Below are positions 16,293 to 23,346 of a stretch of 25,716 bases of DNA, in pieces. The stretch comes from Actinomycetes bacterium. GTDB lineage: Bacteria > Actinomycetota > Acidimicrobiia > Acidimicrobiales > Microtrichaceae. The notes below the pieces were generated by a model. That model saw only the letters and a list, made by a program, of their open reading frames with translations. It searched no databases and was not told the origin of the DNA. The DNA lies in contig JAEYSR010000209.1 in assembly GCA_023434535.1 (NCBI GenBank), positions 1 to 25,716 of the forward strand. The letters are read 5' to 3'. How positions within the stretch are numbered: position 1 is the first letter of the stretch; every line of letters starts with the position of its first letter. The position numbers and the translations under genes were made by a program.

Positions 16293-16308
16293 GCACGTGT
16301 CGGGCCGG

Positions 16309-16314
16309 TAGGTT
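16309..16314 (+). promoter_or_regulatory. COG1579 operon -10 element (leaderless type)
   Basis: TAGGTT, 6 nt before the GTG start at 16321. The gene upstream ends at 16292, so this operon appears to have its own promoter. Confidence 0.5.
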
Positions 16315-16320
16315 GCGGGC

Positions 16321-17034
16321 GTGGGATCGCTCGATGCTCTGATCGACGTACAGGCGCTCGACACCCGTGTCGACCAGGCGCGGCACCGACGGGGCGCCCT
16401 GCCCGAGCTGCAGGAGCTGGCCGACGCGGAGCGGGCCCGGGCCGAGGCCCAGGCCCAGGCGGACGTGGCCCGGGATCGCCTCCACGAGCTGGTCCGCCAG
16501 CAGAAGGGCTTCGAGGACGAGGCCGCCCTGGTCGAGGACAAGGCGGCCGACATCGACCGGAAGCTCTACGACGGCAGCGTCGTCGCCCACAAGGAGCTCG
16601 AGGCGTTCCAGGCCGATCACAAGCTCCTGAAGGCCCGGCAGTCGGAGCTGGAGGACCGGGCCATCGAGGTGATGGAGGCGGCCGAGCCGATCCAGGCCGA
16701 GGTGGACGCGCTCGACGCGGTCGTGCGCGACCACGACGCCCGCGCCGCGGAGCTCACGACGCGACTCGACGAGGCCCGCGCCGAGATCGACGCCGAGCTC
16801 TCCCAGCTGCAGGGCGAGCGCGACGCCGCTGCATCCGCCGTGCCCTCCGAGGTGCTCGAGGCGTACGAGGCCACACGGTCGAGGATGGGCGGGATCGGCG
16901 CCGCCCGGCTCATCGGGAACCGGTGCGACGGCTGCCACCTGGAGATCCCGTCCGCCGAGCTCGAAGAGGTGCGGCGCGCTCCCGAGGGCGCCGTCGTCAT
17001 CTGCCCGGAGTGCGGCCGGATCCTCGTCCGCTGA
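16321..17034 (+). CDS. COG1579 coiled-coil protein with C4 zinc ribbon
   Basis: A 237-aa protein with a long antiparallel coiled coil (about 5-175, rich in Ala, Glu, Arg and Leu) and a C-terminal zinc ribbon with C202-DG-C205 and C228-PE-C231. This is the COG1579 / CT398-like family, thought to bind nucleic acids or secretion partners; its role is unsettled. The GTG start follows TAGGTT by 6 nt. It is followed at 25 bp by a membrane protein and then a histidine phosphatase. In mycobacteria a COG1579 gene sits next to an RNase HI-phosphatase fusion, so the phosphatase here fits that conserved neighbourhood. Confidence 0.85.
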   Translation: MGSLDALIDVQALDTRVDQARHRRGALPELQELADAERARAEAQAQADVARDRLHELVRQQKGFEDEAALVEDKAADIDRKLYDGSVVAHKELEAFQADHKLLKARQSELEDRAIEVMEAAEPIQAEVDALDAVVRDHDARAAELTTRLDEARAEIDAELSQLQGERDAAASAVPSEVLEAYEATRSRMGGIGAARLIGNRCDGCHLEIPSAELEEVRRAPEGAVVICPECGRILVR

Positions 17035-17059
17035 CCGTCGACGCAGAGGTGGCGACGTC

Positions 17060-17596
17060 GTGTTGATCTGGTTCGCGGTGCTCAGCGTGGTCGTCACCTG
17101 GGCGGTGTTCCAGAGCCCGGCGATCGACTACCGGATGGTGGCCCTCGGGGCGGTGATCCCCGTGGTCGAGGTCCCGTTCGGGGCCGGTCCCCTCCACTCG
17201 CTCGTGGCGCCGACCCTCGTCCTCTGCGTGGTCATGGCCGCGACCGTGAACCGCCGGCTGGTGCGCCGACGGTGGTTGGGGCTCCCCATCGGGATGTACA
17301 TGCACCTGGTGCTCGACCTGGCGTTCACGATGACGGCGACGTTCTGGTGGCCGTTCCTGGGCCTGGAGTTCACGCCCGGCTCGGCACCGGAGCTGGACCG
17401 CGGGCTGTGGAGCGTGGTCATGGAGCTGGCCGGCCTCGCAGTGGGATGGTGGGCGTGGCGGCGGTTCGGGCTCGACGACCCGGCTCGGAGGTCGCGGTTC
17501 CTCCGCACCGGTCAGCTGGACCGGGCCGTGATGTCGAGCCGTGGCGGTACGACCCCTCCGGCCCGTGGTCGACGGGATGGCGGGAGAGCGTCGTGA
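17060..17596 (+). CDS. integral membrane protein, possibly YdjM/DUF457-like
   Basis: A 178-aa protein with about five hydrophobic segments (1-17, 26-40, 45-63, 79-102, 116-134) and a basic cytoplasmic tail. Conserved-looking polar residues inside membrane segments are D23, E37, H46 (PLHSL) and H82 with D86 (MHLVLD). These resemble the His/Asp pattern of the YdjM membrane-bound metal-dependent hydrolase family, but similarity by eye is weak. The GTG start has AGAGGTGG at 17045-17052. The stop overlaps the phosphatase GTG by 4 nt (GTGA), so the two are translationally coupled. Confidence 0.7.
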   Translation: MLIWFAVLSVVVTWAVFQSPAIDYRMVALGAVIPVVEVPFGAGPLHSLVAPTLVLCVVMAATVNRRLVRRRWLGLPIGMYMHLVLDLAFTMTATFWWPFLGLEFTPGSAPELDRGLWSVVMELAGLAVGWWAWRRFGLDDPARRSRFLRTGQLDRAVMSSRGGTTPPARGRRDGGRAS

Positions 17597-18189
17597 GCTC
17601 TCTGGTGGTGGTGCGCCACGGTCGGACCGCGGCCAACGCGGCCGGGCTGCTGCTCGGGCGCCTCGACGTCGAGCTCGATCCCCTCGGGCGTCGGCAGGCC
17701 GCCGCGCTGGCCGCCGCGGTGCTCGCCTCGAGCGGACCGGTCGCCGCCGTGGTGTCGAGCCCGCTACGTCGGGCCGTGGAGACCGCCGAGGCGCTCGGCC
17801 TCCCGGTGCAGGTCGACGAGCGGTTCATCGAGGTCGACTACGGCGAGTGGGACGGCACGCCGATCGCGGACGTGTCGCCGGAGACGTGGGCGCAGTGGAG
17901 GACCGATCCCCACTTCCGTCCGACCGCGGGCGAGTCGCTCCACCAGGTGGACGAGCGCGTCACCGCGGCCTGTCGGGACTGGGCCGAGCGGGCGACGGAC
18001 GGCTGCGTGGTCATCGCCACCCACGTGTCGCCGCTCAAGGCCGCGGTCGGCTGGGCGCTCGGCGCGGATGTGAGCTGGACCTGCCACGTCGACCCGGCGT
18101 CGATCACCCGCGTCGACGTGGTGGGTGGTCACCCCCGTCTCAGGTCGTTCAACGAGACCGGACACCTGGTCGGTCTGGAGCCCGGGTGA
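17593..18189 (+). CDS. histidine phosphatase family protein
   Basis: A 198-aa phosphoglycerate-mutase-like phosphatase. The catalytic motif is R8-H9-G10-R11, with SSPLRRA (55-61) giving the second Arg, E80 in FIEVDYGEWDG as likely proton donor, and the second catalytic histidine H144 (ATHVSPLKA). It could act as a CobC-like alpha-ribazole phosphatase or on another phosphoester; no cobalamin gene is nearby. The start is the GTG at 17593, overlapping the membrane-protein stop. The protein is a stand-alone phosphatase, without the RNase HI domain fused to it in mycobacteria. Confidence 0.88.
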   Translation: MSSLVVVRHGRTAANAAGLLLGRLDVELDPLGRRQAAALAAAVLASSGPVAAVVSSPLRRAVETAEALGLPVQVDERFIEVDYGEWDGTPIADVSPETWAQWRTDPHFRPTAGESLHQVDERVTAACRDWAERATDGCVVIATHVSPLKAAVGWALGADVSWTCHVDPASITRVDVVGGHPRLRSFNETGHLVGLEPG

Positions 18190-18197
18190 CCGGAATT

Positions 18198-18213
18198 TGT
18201 GTCGAGGGTCACA
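18198..18213 (+). promoter_or_regulatory. CRP/GlxR-like site upstream of the 18258 gene
   Basis: TGTGT-N6-TCACA matches the known CRP-family consensus TGTGA-N6-TCACA at nine of ten half-site bases. Its centre is about 52 bp upstream of the predicted start of transcription at 18258, a plausible activator position. Confidence 0.5.
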
Positions 18214-18245
18214 TCGAGAGTCGCCGTTCCTCGGCGCCGCGCCTC

Positions 18246-18251
18246 TAGGTT
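18246..18251 (+). promoter_or_regulatory. -10 element of the 18258 gene (leaderless type)
   Basis: TAGGTT, 6 nt before the ATG at 18258; identical in hexamer and spacing to the one before the COG1579 gene. Confidence 0.55.
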
Positions 18252-18257
18252 GAGCGC

Positions 18258-19022
18258 ATGGAGTTGCTCGACGAGGAGTCGCACCGGATCCTGCTGTGGG
18301 CCGTCCGTCTGCACGAGGTCGGCCACGCGCCCACCCGCACGGAGCTCACGCACCTGTCCGAAGGTCGGCATCCCGCAGGCCTGGCGACCGTGACCGGACT
18401 GATGGGACAGGACCCTGAGTACCAGGAGGGAGCCATCTCCTCGTTGCTGCGGCGCGGCCTGCTGCACCCGGTCGGCGAGGAGGGAGTCGCTCCCACCGGG
18501 CTCGGTCGCCGCGTGGTCGACGCGCTGGGCCTGGAGAGCGGGTTCCCGGCCTTCGAGGTGCTCGACGCCGATCTCAGCTCGAGCGATCCTCTGGCGTTCG
18601 CCCGCATCGTCGGCCGGATCGCCGCGCTGCACCGGCCGATGCTGGTGGACCCGTACTGCCGTCGCAGCGAGCTCGAGTACCTCACCGCCCACACGTCGGT
18701 GACCCGTGTGCTCGTGAGCGACCGCCTCGACGACGACGAGCTGGCCGACATGGTCGACCACGTCGAGTCGCTGCGTCGCCGGGACCACAAGCTGCGCCTG
18801 CGCGTCGCCGACGCGGAGCTGATCTCGGACCGCTGCGTCGTGAGCTCCGACCGGATCCTCCAGGTGGGTGGGCTGCCGTCGGCCAACGGTGGTGGCGCCT
18901 CGGTCGTGACCGAACCCCACGACATGGGCGACCTCGCACGCGACTACTACCGCGACGTCTGGCGCAGCGCCGACCGCCTGGCGAACTACCGGCCGCGCCG
19001 CCGGAGCTCCCGCGTCGCCTGA
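18258..19022 (+). CDS. winged-helix-like protein with degenerate PLD-like C-terminus
   Basis: A 254-aa protein not assigned to a named family. Residues about 1-95 read as a winged-helix DNA-binding unit (LLDEESHRILLWAVRLHEVG, then GAISSLLRRGLLHPV and a TGLGRRVV helix). Residues 125-240 resemble a phospholipase-D-like fold as found in some TrmB-type and MIT_C regulators: DPYCRRSELEYL, VTRVLVSD, a strand ending in SDRCVVSSDRILQVGGLP, and a terminal helix DYYRDVWRSADRL. The catalytic HKD is replaced by S190-D-R, so enzymatic activity is unlikely. A regulator is the best guess. A near-perfect CRP-like site and a TAGGTT -10 lie upstream. It is monocistronic. Confidence 0.7.
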   Translation: MELLDEESHRILLWAVRLHEVGHAPTRTELTHLSEGRHPAGLATVTGLMGQDPEYQEGAISSLLRRGLLHPVGEEGVAPTGLGRRVVDALGLESGFPAFEVLDADLSSSDPLAFARIVGRIAALHRPMLVDPYCRRSELEYLTAHTSVTRVLVSDRLDDDELADMVDHVESLRRRDHKLRLRVADAELISDRCVVSSDRILQVGGLPSANGGGASVVTEPHDMGDLARDYYRDVWRSADRLANYRPRRRSSRVA

Positions 19023-19036
19023 GGTCGTCCCTGCGT

Positions 19037-19075
19037 CCGGGGTGACCGCCCCCGCCGACGCATGCGCGTCCCCGG
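19037..19075 (+). terminator. candidate terminator after the 18258 gene
   Basis: CCGGGG (19037-19042) can pair with CCCCGG (19070-19075), and an inner GACGC/GCGTC hairpin (19057-19070) competes with it. No T-tract. Weak evidence. Confidence 0.3.
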
Positions 19076-19168
19076 CTGACTGCCCGGTCGGGGTCGGGTC
19101 CCCATCGGCGGTCGGGTCGTCCTTCGCTACCCCGGCCGGGGGAGCAGATGTCCGTCACCGGTCCGCCC

Positions 19169-19187
19169 GGTGAACCTAGGGTGAACC
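19169..19187 (+). promoter_or_regulatory. livK -10 element inside an 8-bp direct repeat
   Basis: GGTGAACC occurs at 19169-19176 and again at 19180-19187, 11 bp apart. Between and overlapping them is TAGGGT (19177-19182), a good -10 hexamer for livK with a leader of about 45 nt. A protein bound to the repeats would cover the -10, so this is a candidate repressor operator. Confidence 0.5.
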
Positions 19188-19234
19188 GACCCCCGGGCGT
19201 CCGACCCGGGCGAGACACGAGGAGAGACGGGCCG

Positions 19235-20524
19235 ATGCGCAGGAATCTGACGCGTGCGTTGATCGTCGCCGTCGCGGCACTGGGGCTGGTTGCCTCGGCC
19301 TGCGGCAGCGACGACGAGAAGAGCGATGACTCCACGACGACCACGGCGTCGTCGGGTGGTGACCGGGGCAACGTCGACGGCGAGCTGAAGCTCGGCACCC
19401 TCGTGCCCCAGACCGGTGATCTCAGCGTGATCGTCGAATCGCTGCAGACCCCGGTCGACCTGGCGGTCAAGGCCATCAACGACGCGGGCGGCGTCAACGG
19501 CAAGCCGGTCGTGGTGGTCGAGGCCGACGACGGCACCAACCCCAACGTGGCGGCCACCAGCTACGCCAAGCTGGTCAACACCGACAAGGTGGACGCCATC
19601 ATCGGCCCGGCGCCGTCCGGCGTGGCGTCCAAGCTGCTCGAGTCGATCGCGACCGACAAGGTCCCGACCTGCTCCGGCTCGACGACGGCGGCCAACCTCC
19701 AGGACGGCGGCGACGGCTACTTCTTCCGCACCGCTCCCGGCGACGACCTCCAGGGCCCGGCGCTCGCCACCCTGATCACCGGCGAGGGCAAGTCCAAGGT
19801 GGCGATCCTGGCCCGCAACGACGACTACGGGAAGGGCTTCTCCGAGTCGCTCTCGACGGCGCTCGAGGACAGCGGCGCCCAGGTCACCGAGACCGTCCTG
19901 TACAACCCCGACGCCTCGAACTTCGACGCTGACGTCCAGAAGGCCCTCGACTCGTCGCCCGACGCGGTCGTGATCATCGGCTTCAACGACGACGGCGCGA
20001 AGGTCGTCAGCACGATGATCGGCAAGGGCGCCGGACCGTCCGACATCCCGATCTACACCGCTGACGGCATGAAGGGCTCCAGCTTCGCGGCGACGGTGGA
20101 TCCGTCGGACCCGTCGAAGGTGGCCGGCATCAAGGGCACCGCTCCGGCGGCCGCCCCGCAGGGCATCGAGAGCCCGTTCACCGCGGAGTTCGCGGCGACC
20201 GGCATCGACACCATCTTCTCGTCGTACTACTGGGACTGCACCAACCTCATGGCGCTGGCCGCGGTGAAGGCCAAGAGCGACGACGGCACGGCGATCGCCG
20301 AGAACTTCGCCTCCAACCTGGAGGGTGACGAGGACTGCAACAACTTCAAGGACTGCAAGGCGCTCCTCGAGGAGGGCAAGACGATCCACTACCGCGGTGC
20401 GTCGTCCATGTTCGAGAAGTGGAACAAGATGCAGCCCGGCACCGGTGTCTACGACGTCTGGGCCTACGGCGCCGACGGCAAGGACGCGAACGTCGAAGGA
20501 GCGGCGCAGATCAAGATCGGCTGA
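19235..20524 (+). CDS. livK: branched-chain amino-acid type ABC transporter substrate-binding lipoprotein
   Basis: Extracytoplasmic solute receptor for the ABC importer encoded on the other strand; 429 aa. Signal peptide with lipobox ASA-C23, then a Ser/Thr/Asp linker (24-45) to reach through the cell envelope. The mature domain begins LKLGTLVPQTGDL and follows the Peripla_BP_6 (LivK) pattern, with KAINDAGGVNGKPVVVV, IIGPAPSGVA and the central NDDYGKGF segment. The ligand could be a branched-chain amino acid, amide, urea or an unrelated small organic acid; sequence does not settle it. The ATG at 19235 has GAGGAGA at 19219-19225 as ribosome site. It converges with livF. Confidence 0.92.
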   Translation: MRRNLTRALIVAVAALGLVASACGSDDEKSDDSTTTTASSGGDRGNVDGELKLGTLVPQTGDLSVIVESLQTPVDLAVKAINDAGGVNGKPVVVVEADDGTNPNVAATSYAKLVNTDKVDAIIGPAPSGVASKLLESIATDKVPTCSGSTTAANLQDGGDGYFFRTAPGDDLQGPALATLITGEGKSKVAILARNDDYGKGFSESLSTALEDSGAQVTETVLYNPDASNFDADVQKALDSSPDAVVIIGFNDDGAKVVSTMIGKGAGPSDIPIYTADGMKGSSFAATVDPSDPSKVAGIKGTAPAAAPQGIESPFTAEFAATGIDTIFSSYYWDCTNLMALAAVKAKSDDGTAIAENFASNLEGDEDCNNFKDCKALLEEGKTIHYRGASSMFEKWNKMQPGTGVYDVWAYGADGKDANVEGAAQIKIG

Positions 20525-20564
20525 CGCCGGGCGAGGTACGCGACCGAGCCGAAGGTTCGGGGAT

Positions 20565-20590
20565 CGGGGCGCCCTTCCGGGGGCGCCCCG
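20565..20590. terminator. bidirectional terminator between livK and livF
   Basis: A perfect 10-bp stem CGGGGCGCCC (20565-20574) and GGGCGCCCCG (20581-20590) around a TTCCGG loop. It lies between two convergent genes, 41 bp after the livK stop and 81 bp after livF. No T-tract on either side. Confidence 0.7.
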
Positions 20591-20647
20591 TCCGCGTCCG
20601 GGCTCGTGCCGGGCGTCGCCGCGGCGCCTGCGGACGCGCCGGCGATC

Positions 20648-20676
20648 GCGGCGCTAGCGCAACAGCGGCGCTAGCG
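20648..20676. repeat. 12-bp direct repeat at livF stop
   Basis: GCGGCGCTAGCG occurs at 20648-20659 and 20665-20676 (17-bp period); the second copy carries the livF stop codon. Probably a small local duplication. Confidence 0.6.
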
Positions 20677-21408
20677 GTTGCGGACCAGCGATCCCAGGTA
20701 GAGCTCGATGACCTTGGGGTCGTCGAGCAGCTCGGCGCCGGTGCCCGTGTAGGCGTCGACGCCGTTGTCGAGCACGTAGCCGCGGTGGCAGATCCGCAGG
20801 GCCTTGTGCGCGTTCTGCTCCACGATGAGGACCGACACGCCTGCATCGTTGATCGCGGCGATCCGGGCGAAGACCTCGTCCTGCATGGCGGGGGAGAGGC
20901 CAGCTGACGGCTCGTCGAGCAGGAGCAGGCTGGGCTCCATCATGAGCGCCCGGGCCATGGCCAGGACCTGGCGCTGGCCGCCGGACAGCGAGTCGGCGCG
21001 GTCGCCGCGCCGCTCCACCAGCGCGGGGAACAGGTCGAGCACCTCGTCGCGTCGCGCCTCGAAGCGGTCCGGGCGGAGGTAGGCGCCCATCCGGAGGTTC
21101 TCCTCGACGGTGAGCGTGCCGAAGACGTTCTGCACCTGCGGGACGTAGCCGACGCCCCGGGACACCAGGTCGAAGCCGTGGACGCCGACGATGTCCTGGC
21201 CGTCCATGTCGATCACGCCCGAGCGGACGGGCACCAGGCCGAACACGGCCTTGATCAGGGTCGACTTGCCGGCACCGTTCGGGCCGATGATGCCGACGAG
21301 CTCGGAGCGCGCCACGTCGATGGAGGCGCCCCTGAGGATGTCCACGCCGGGCACGTAGCCGGCGACCAGGTCCCGGACGACGAGCAGCGGATCGCCGGTC
21401 GGTGTCAT
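20671..21408 (-). CDS. livF: ABC transporter ATP-binding protein LivF
   Basis: Cytoplasmic ATPase of the amino-acid type importer, 245 aa. Walker A G42-PNGAGKST50, Q-loop Q91, signature L141-SGGQ145, Walker B LLLLDEP (161-167) and the VEQN switch (196-199) where LivF proteins usually have Gln instead of His. All motifs are intact. The ATG at 21408 overlaps the livG stop (ATGA), so it is the last gene of a tightly coupled operon. It ends in the 12-bp repeat and a terminator shared with livK. Confidence 0.94.
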   Translation of the reverse strand: MTPTGDPLLVVRDLVAGYVPGVDILRGASIDVARSELVGIIGPNGAGKSTLIKAVFGLVPVRSGVIDMDGQDIVGVHGFDLVSRGVGYVPQVQNVFGTLTVEENLRMGAYLRPDRFEARRDEVLDLFPALVERRGDRADSLSGGQRQVLAMARALMMEPSLLLLDEPSAGLSPAMQDEVFARIAAINDAGVSVLIVEQNAHKALRICHRGYVLDNGVDAYTGTGAELLDDPKVIELYLGSLVRNR

Positions 21409-22376
21409 GACCCCTCCTCGTTCTCGGAGCCGTCGTCCTGGCTGTCCCGGTCGTCGCCGTCGTGGTCGTTGCTGTCCTGGTCGTGGTAGAGCCGCTCGAC
21501 GGCCGGCTCCATCTCCGCCGCCATGTCGCGCAGGTCGCCGCTCGAACCTCCGAGGTAGGCCTCGATGACCCGCTCGTCGGCCGCGACCTCCCCGGCGGTC
21601 CCGGTGGCGATGATGCGCCCCTCGGCCATGCAGATCACCACGTCGGAGATGGCCGACACCACGTCCATGTCGTGCTCGACGAAGAGGACGGTGATGCCCT
21701 CAGCCGGCAGCTCCCGGATCTTGTCCAGGAGGAGCTGGCGCAGGGCGGGGTTCACGCCGGCCATCGGCTCGTCGAGCATCAGCAGGCTCGGCGCGGACAT
21801 CACGCCGCGAGCCAGCTCGAGGAGCTTCCGCTGGCCGCCGGAGAGCGTGCCGGCCTTGTCGTCCAGCTTGTCGCCGAGTCCGACCCACCGGCCGAGCTCC
21901 TCGGCCCGCACGCCGAGCTGGTCCTCCTGTCGGCGCCACATCCACGGGAACAGCGCGGTGCGGAGGTGCTCGCCCTTCTGGTCCTTGGCCGCCAGGCGGA
22001 TGTTGTCGAGCACCGACAGGCGGGGGAACACCCTGGCCGTCTGGAACGTGCGGACCATCCCGCCCCTGGCCACGGCGTAGGCCGGCCGCCCGCTGAGGTC
22101 CTGGCCCTCGAACTGCCAGCTGCCGCCGTCGGAGCGCTCGAAGCCGGTGAGGACGTTGAAGAAGGTGGTCTTGCCGGCACCGTTCGGACCGATCAGGGCG
22201 ACGACCGTGCCCCGCTCGACCTCCATGTGGTCCACGTCGACCGCCCGGACGCCGCCGAAGGCGCGGTGGATCCCGTCGGCGACCAGGAGCGGCCCCGCAG
22301 GAGCGGGCGTGCCCGCGGACGGGGAGGCGCCGTCGTCGGGGCGGACGTCTCCGGGGAGCGCGGCGTCGTCAGGCAC
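21405..22376 (-). CDS. livG: ABC transporter ATP-binding protein LivG with acidic tail
   Basis: Second ATPase of the importer, 323 aa, longer than the usual 250-260. Walker A G63-PNGAGKTT71, Q112, signature L178-SGGQ182, Walker B LLMLDEP (198-204), H-loop H235 (VEHDM). A Pro/Ala/Asp-rich N-terminal extension of about 28 residues and a C-terminal tail (about 281-323) ending in a run rich in Asp, Glu, Ser and Asn are unusual. The tail is probably disordered. The GTG start at 22376 overlaps the livM end by 8 nt; the stop overlaps livF by 4. Confidence 0.92.
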   Translation of the reverse strand: MPDDAALPGDVRPDDGASPSAGTPAPAGPLLVADGIHRAFGGVRAVDVDHMEVERGTVVALIGPNGAGKTTFFNVLTGFERSDGGSWQFEGQDLSGRPAYAVARGGMVRTFQTARVFPRLSVLDNIRLAAKDQKGEHLRTALFPWMWRRQEDQLGVRAEELGRWVGLGDKLDDKAGTLSGGQRKLLELARGVMSAPSLLMLDEPMAGVNPALRQLLLDKIRELPAEGITVLFVEHDMDVVSAISDVVICMAEGRIIATGTAGEVAADERVIEAYLGGSSGDLRDMAAEMEPAVERLYHDQDSNDHDGDDRDSQDDGSENEEGS

Positions 22377-23346
22377 CGATGACCGCCTCGTCCTTGTTGC
22401 CCAGCAGGCCCTGTGGTCGGAACACCAGGAGGAGGACGATCGCCACGCCGACCAGGACGTAGCGGACCGCGCCGGTGTCGGTTCCGTCGATGATCCACCA
22501 GCCGTCGCCGATCGCCTGGGTCAGGAGGCTGTTGAGGACCGAGACCACGAACCAGTAGACGATCGCACCGACCGGCGGTCCGAGGACGGTCGCGACGCCC
22601 CCGAGGATGACGATCAGGTACCAGTTGAAGGTGGTCTGGGACACGAAGAAGTCGGGCTTCACGAACCCGCCGTCGAACATGAAGATGATGCCGGCGATCC
22701 CGCCGATCGTGCTGCCGAGCACGAACGCCTGGAGCTTCAGCTTGAACACGTTCTTGCCGAGCGACCGGGCGGCCTCCTCGTCCTCCCGCACGGCCTTCAG
22801 AAGTCGGCCCCACGGACTGCGCATGAGCCCCCAGACGAGGAGGCAGAGGAGCACGACCACCGTCCAGCCCACGCTGATCGTCCAGAGGGTGTTCTGGTTG
22901 AAGCTGAAGCCGCCCCAGCCGTAGCGACCCTCGGGGATCGGGTTGATCGCGAAGAAGTCCTTGGCGACGCCGGTGAGTCCGATCGGGCCGCCGGTGATGT
23001 CCTGCATCCGGGCGGAGTTGACGACGACGCGGATGATCTCGGCGGCGGAGATCGTGGCGATGGCCAGGTAGTCGGCCCGGAGTCGGAGGGTCGGCAGACC
23101 CAGGATGAGCCCGAGCAGCGCCGCCGAGAGGATGCCGATGATCACGCCGGCCCACAGCGGGAGGCCCCGGTCCACCGAGATCGCGGCGCCGTAGGCCCCG
23201 ACGAGTCCGGAGGCGATGGCGCCGAAGTTGAGAAGGCCGGCGAAGCCGAACTGCACGTTCAGGCCGATGGCGCCGAGCGCGTAGACGCAGCTGGGCACCG
23301 CGACCATGTCGCGCAGGCCGTCGACAAGTGCGGAACCGACGTTCAT
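22369..23346 (-). CDS. livM: ABC transporter permease LivM
   Basis: Transmembrane subunit of the importer, 325 aa. Typical LivM block GLNVQFGFAGLLNFGAIASG (28-47), a long series of hydrophobic helices, the coupling-helix EAA-like loop near LLKAVREDEEAARSLG, and the C-terminal VLLLVFRPQGLLG ending seen in this family. The ATG at 23346 was chosen because it overlaps the livH stop (ATGA) and begins the conserved part; the open frame upstream lies within livH. Pairs with LivH to form the channel. Confidence 0.93.
   Translation of the reverse strand: MNVGSALVDGLRDMVAVPSCVYALGAIGLNVQFGFAGLLNFGAIASGLVGAYGAAISVDRGLPLWAGVIIGILSAALLGLILGLPTLRLRADYLAIATISAAEIIRVVVNSARMQDITGGPIGLTGVAKDFFAINPIPEGRYGWGGFSFNQNTLWTISVGWTVVVLLCLLVWGLMRSPWGRLLKAVREDEEAARSLGKNVFKLKLQAFVLGSTIGGIAGIIFMFDGGFVKPDFFVSQTTFNWYLIVILGGVATVLGPPVGAIVYWFVVSVLNSLLTQAIGDGWWIIDGTDTGAVRYVLVGVAIVLLLVFRPQGLLGNKDEAVIGA

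Noticed and set aside
14010..16553. 847-aa open frame on the minus strand opposite the PBP gene
   Set aside because: Antisense shadow with low-complexity Arg/Val/Gly sequence spanning two real genes.
20593..20638. CGCGTCCG/CGGACGCG inverted repeat as second terminator
   Set aside because: Stem of 8 bp but 30-nt loop; in such GC-rich DNA this is easily chance, and a better terminator is adjacent.
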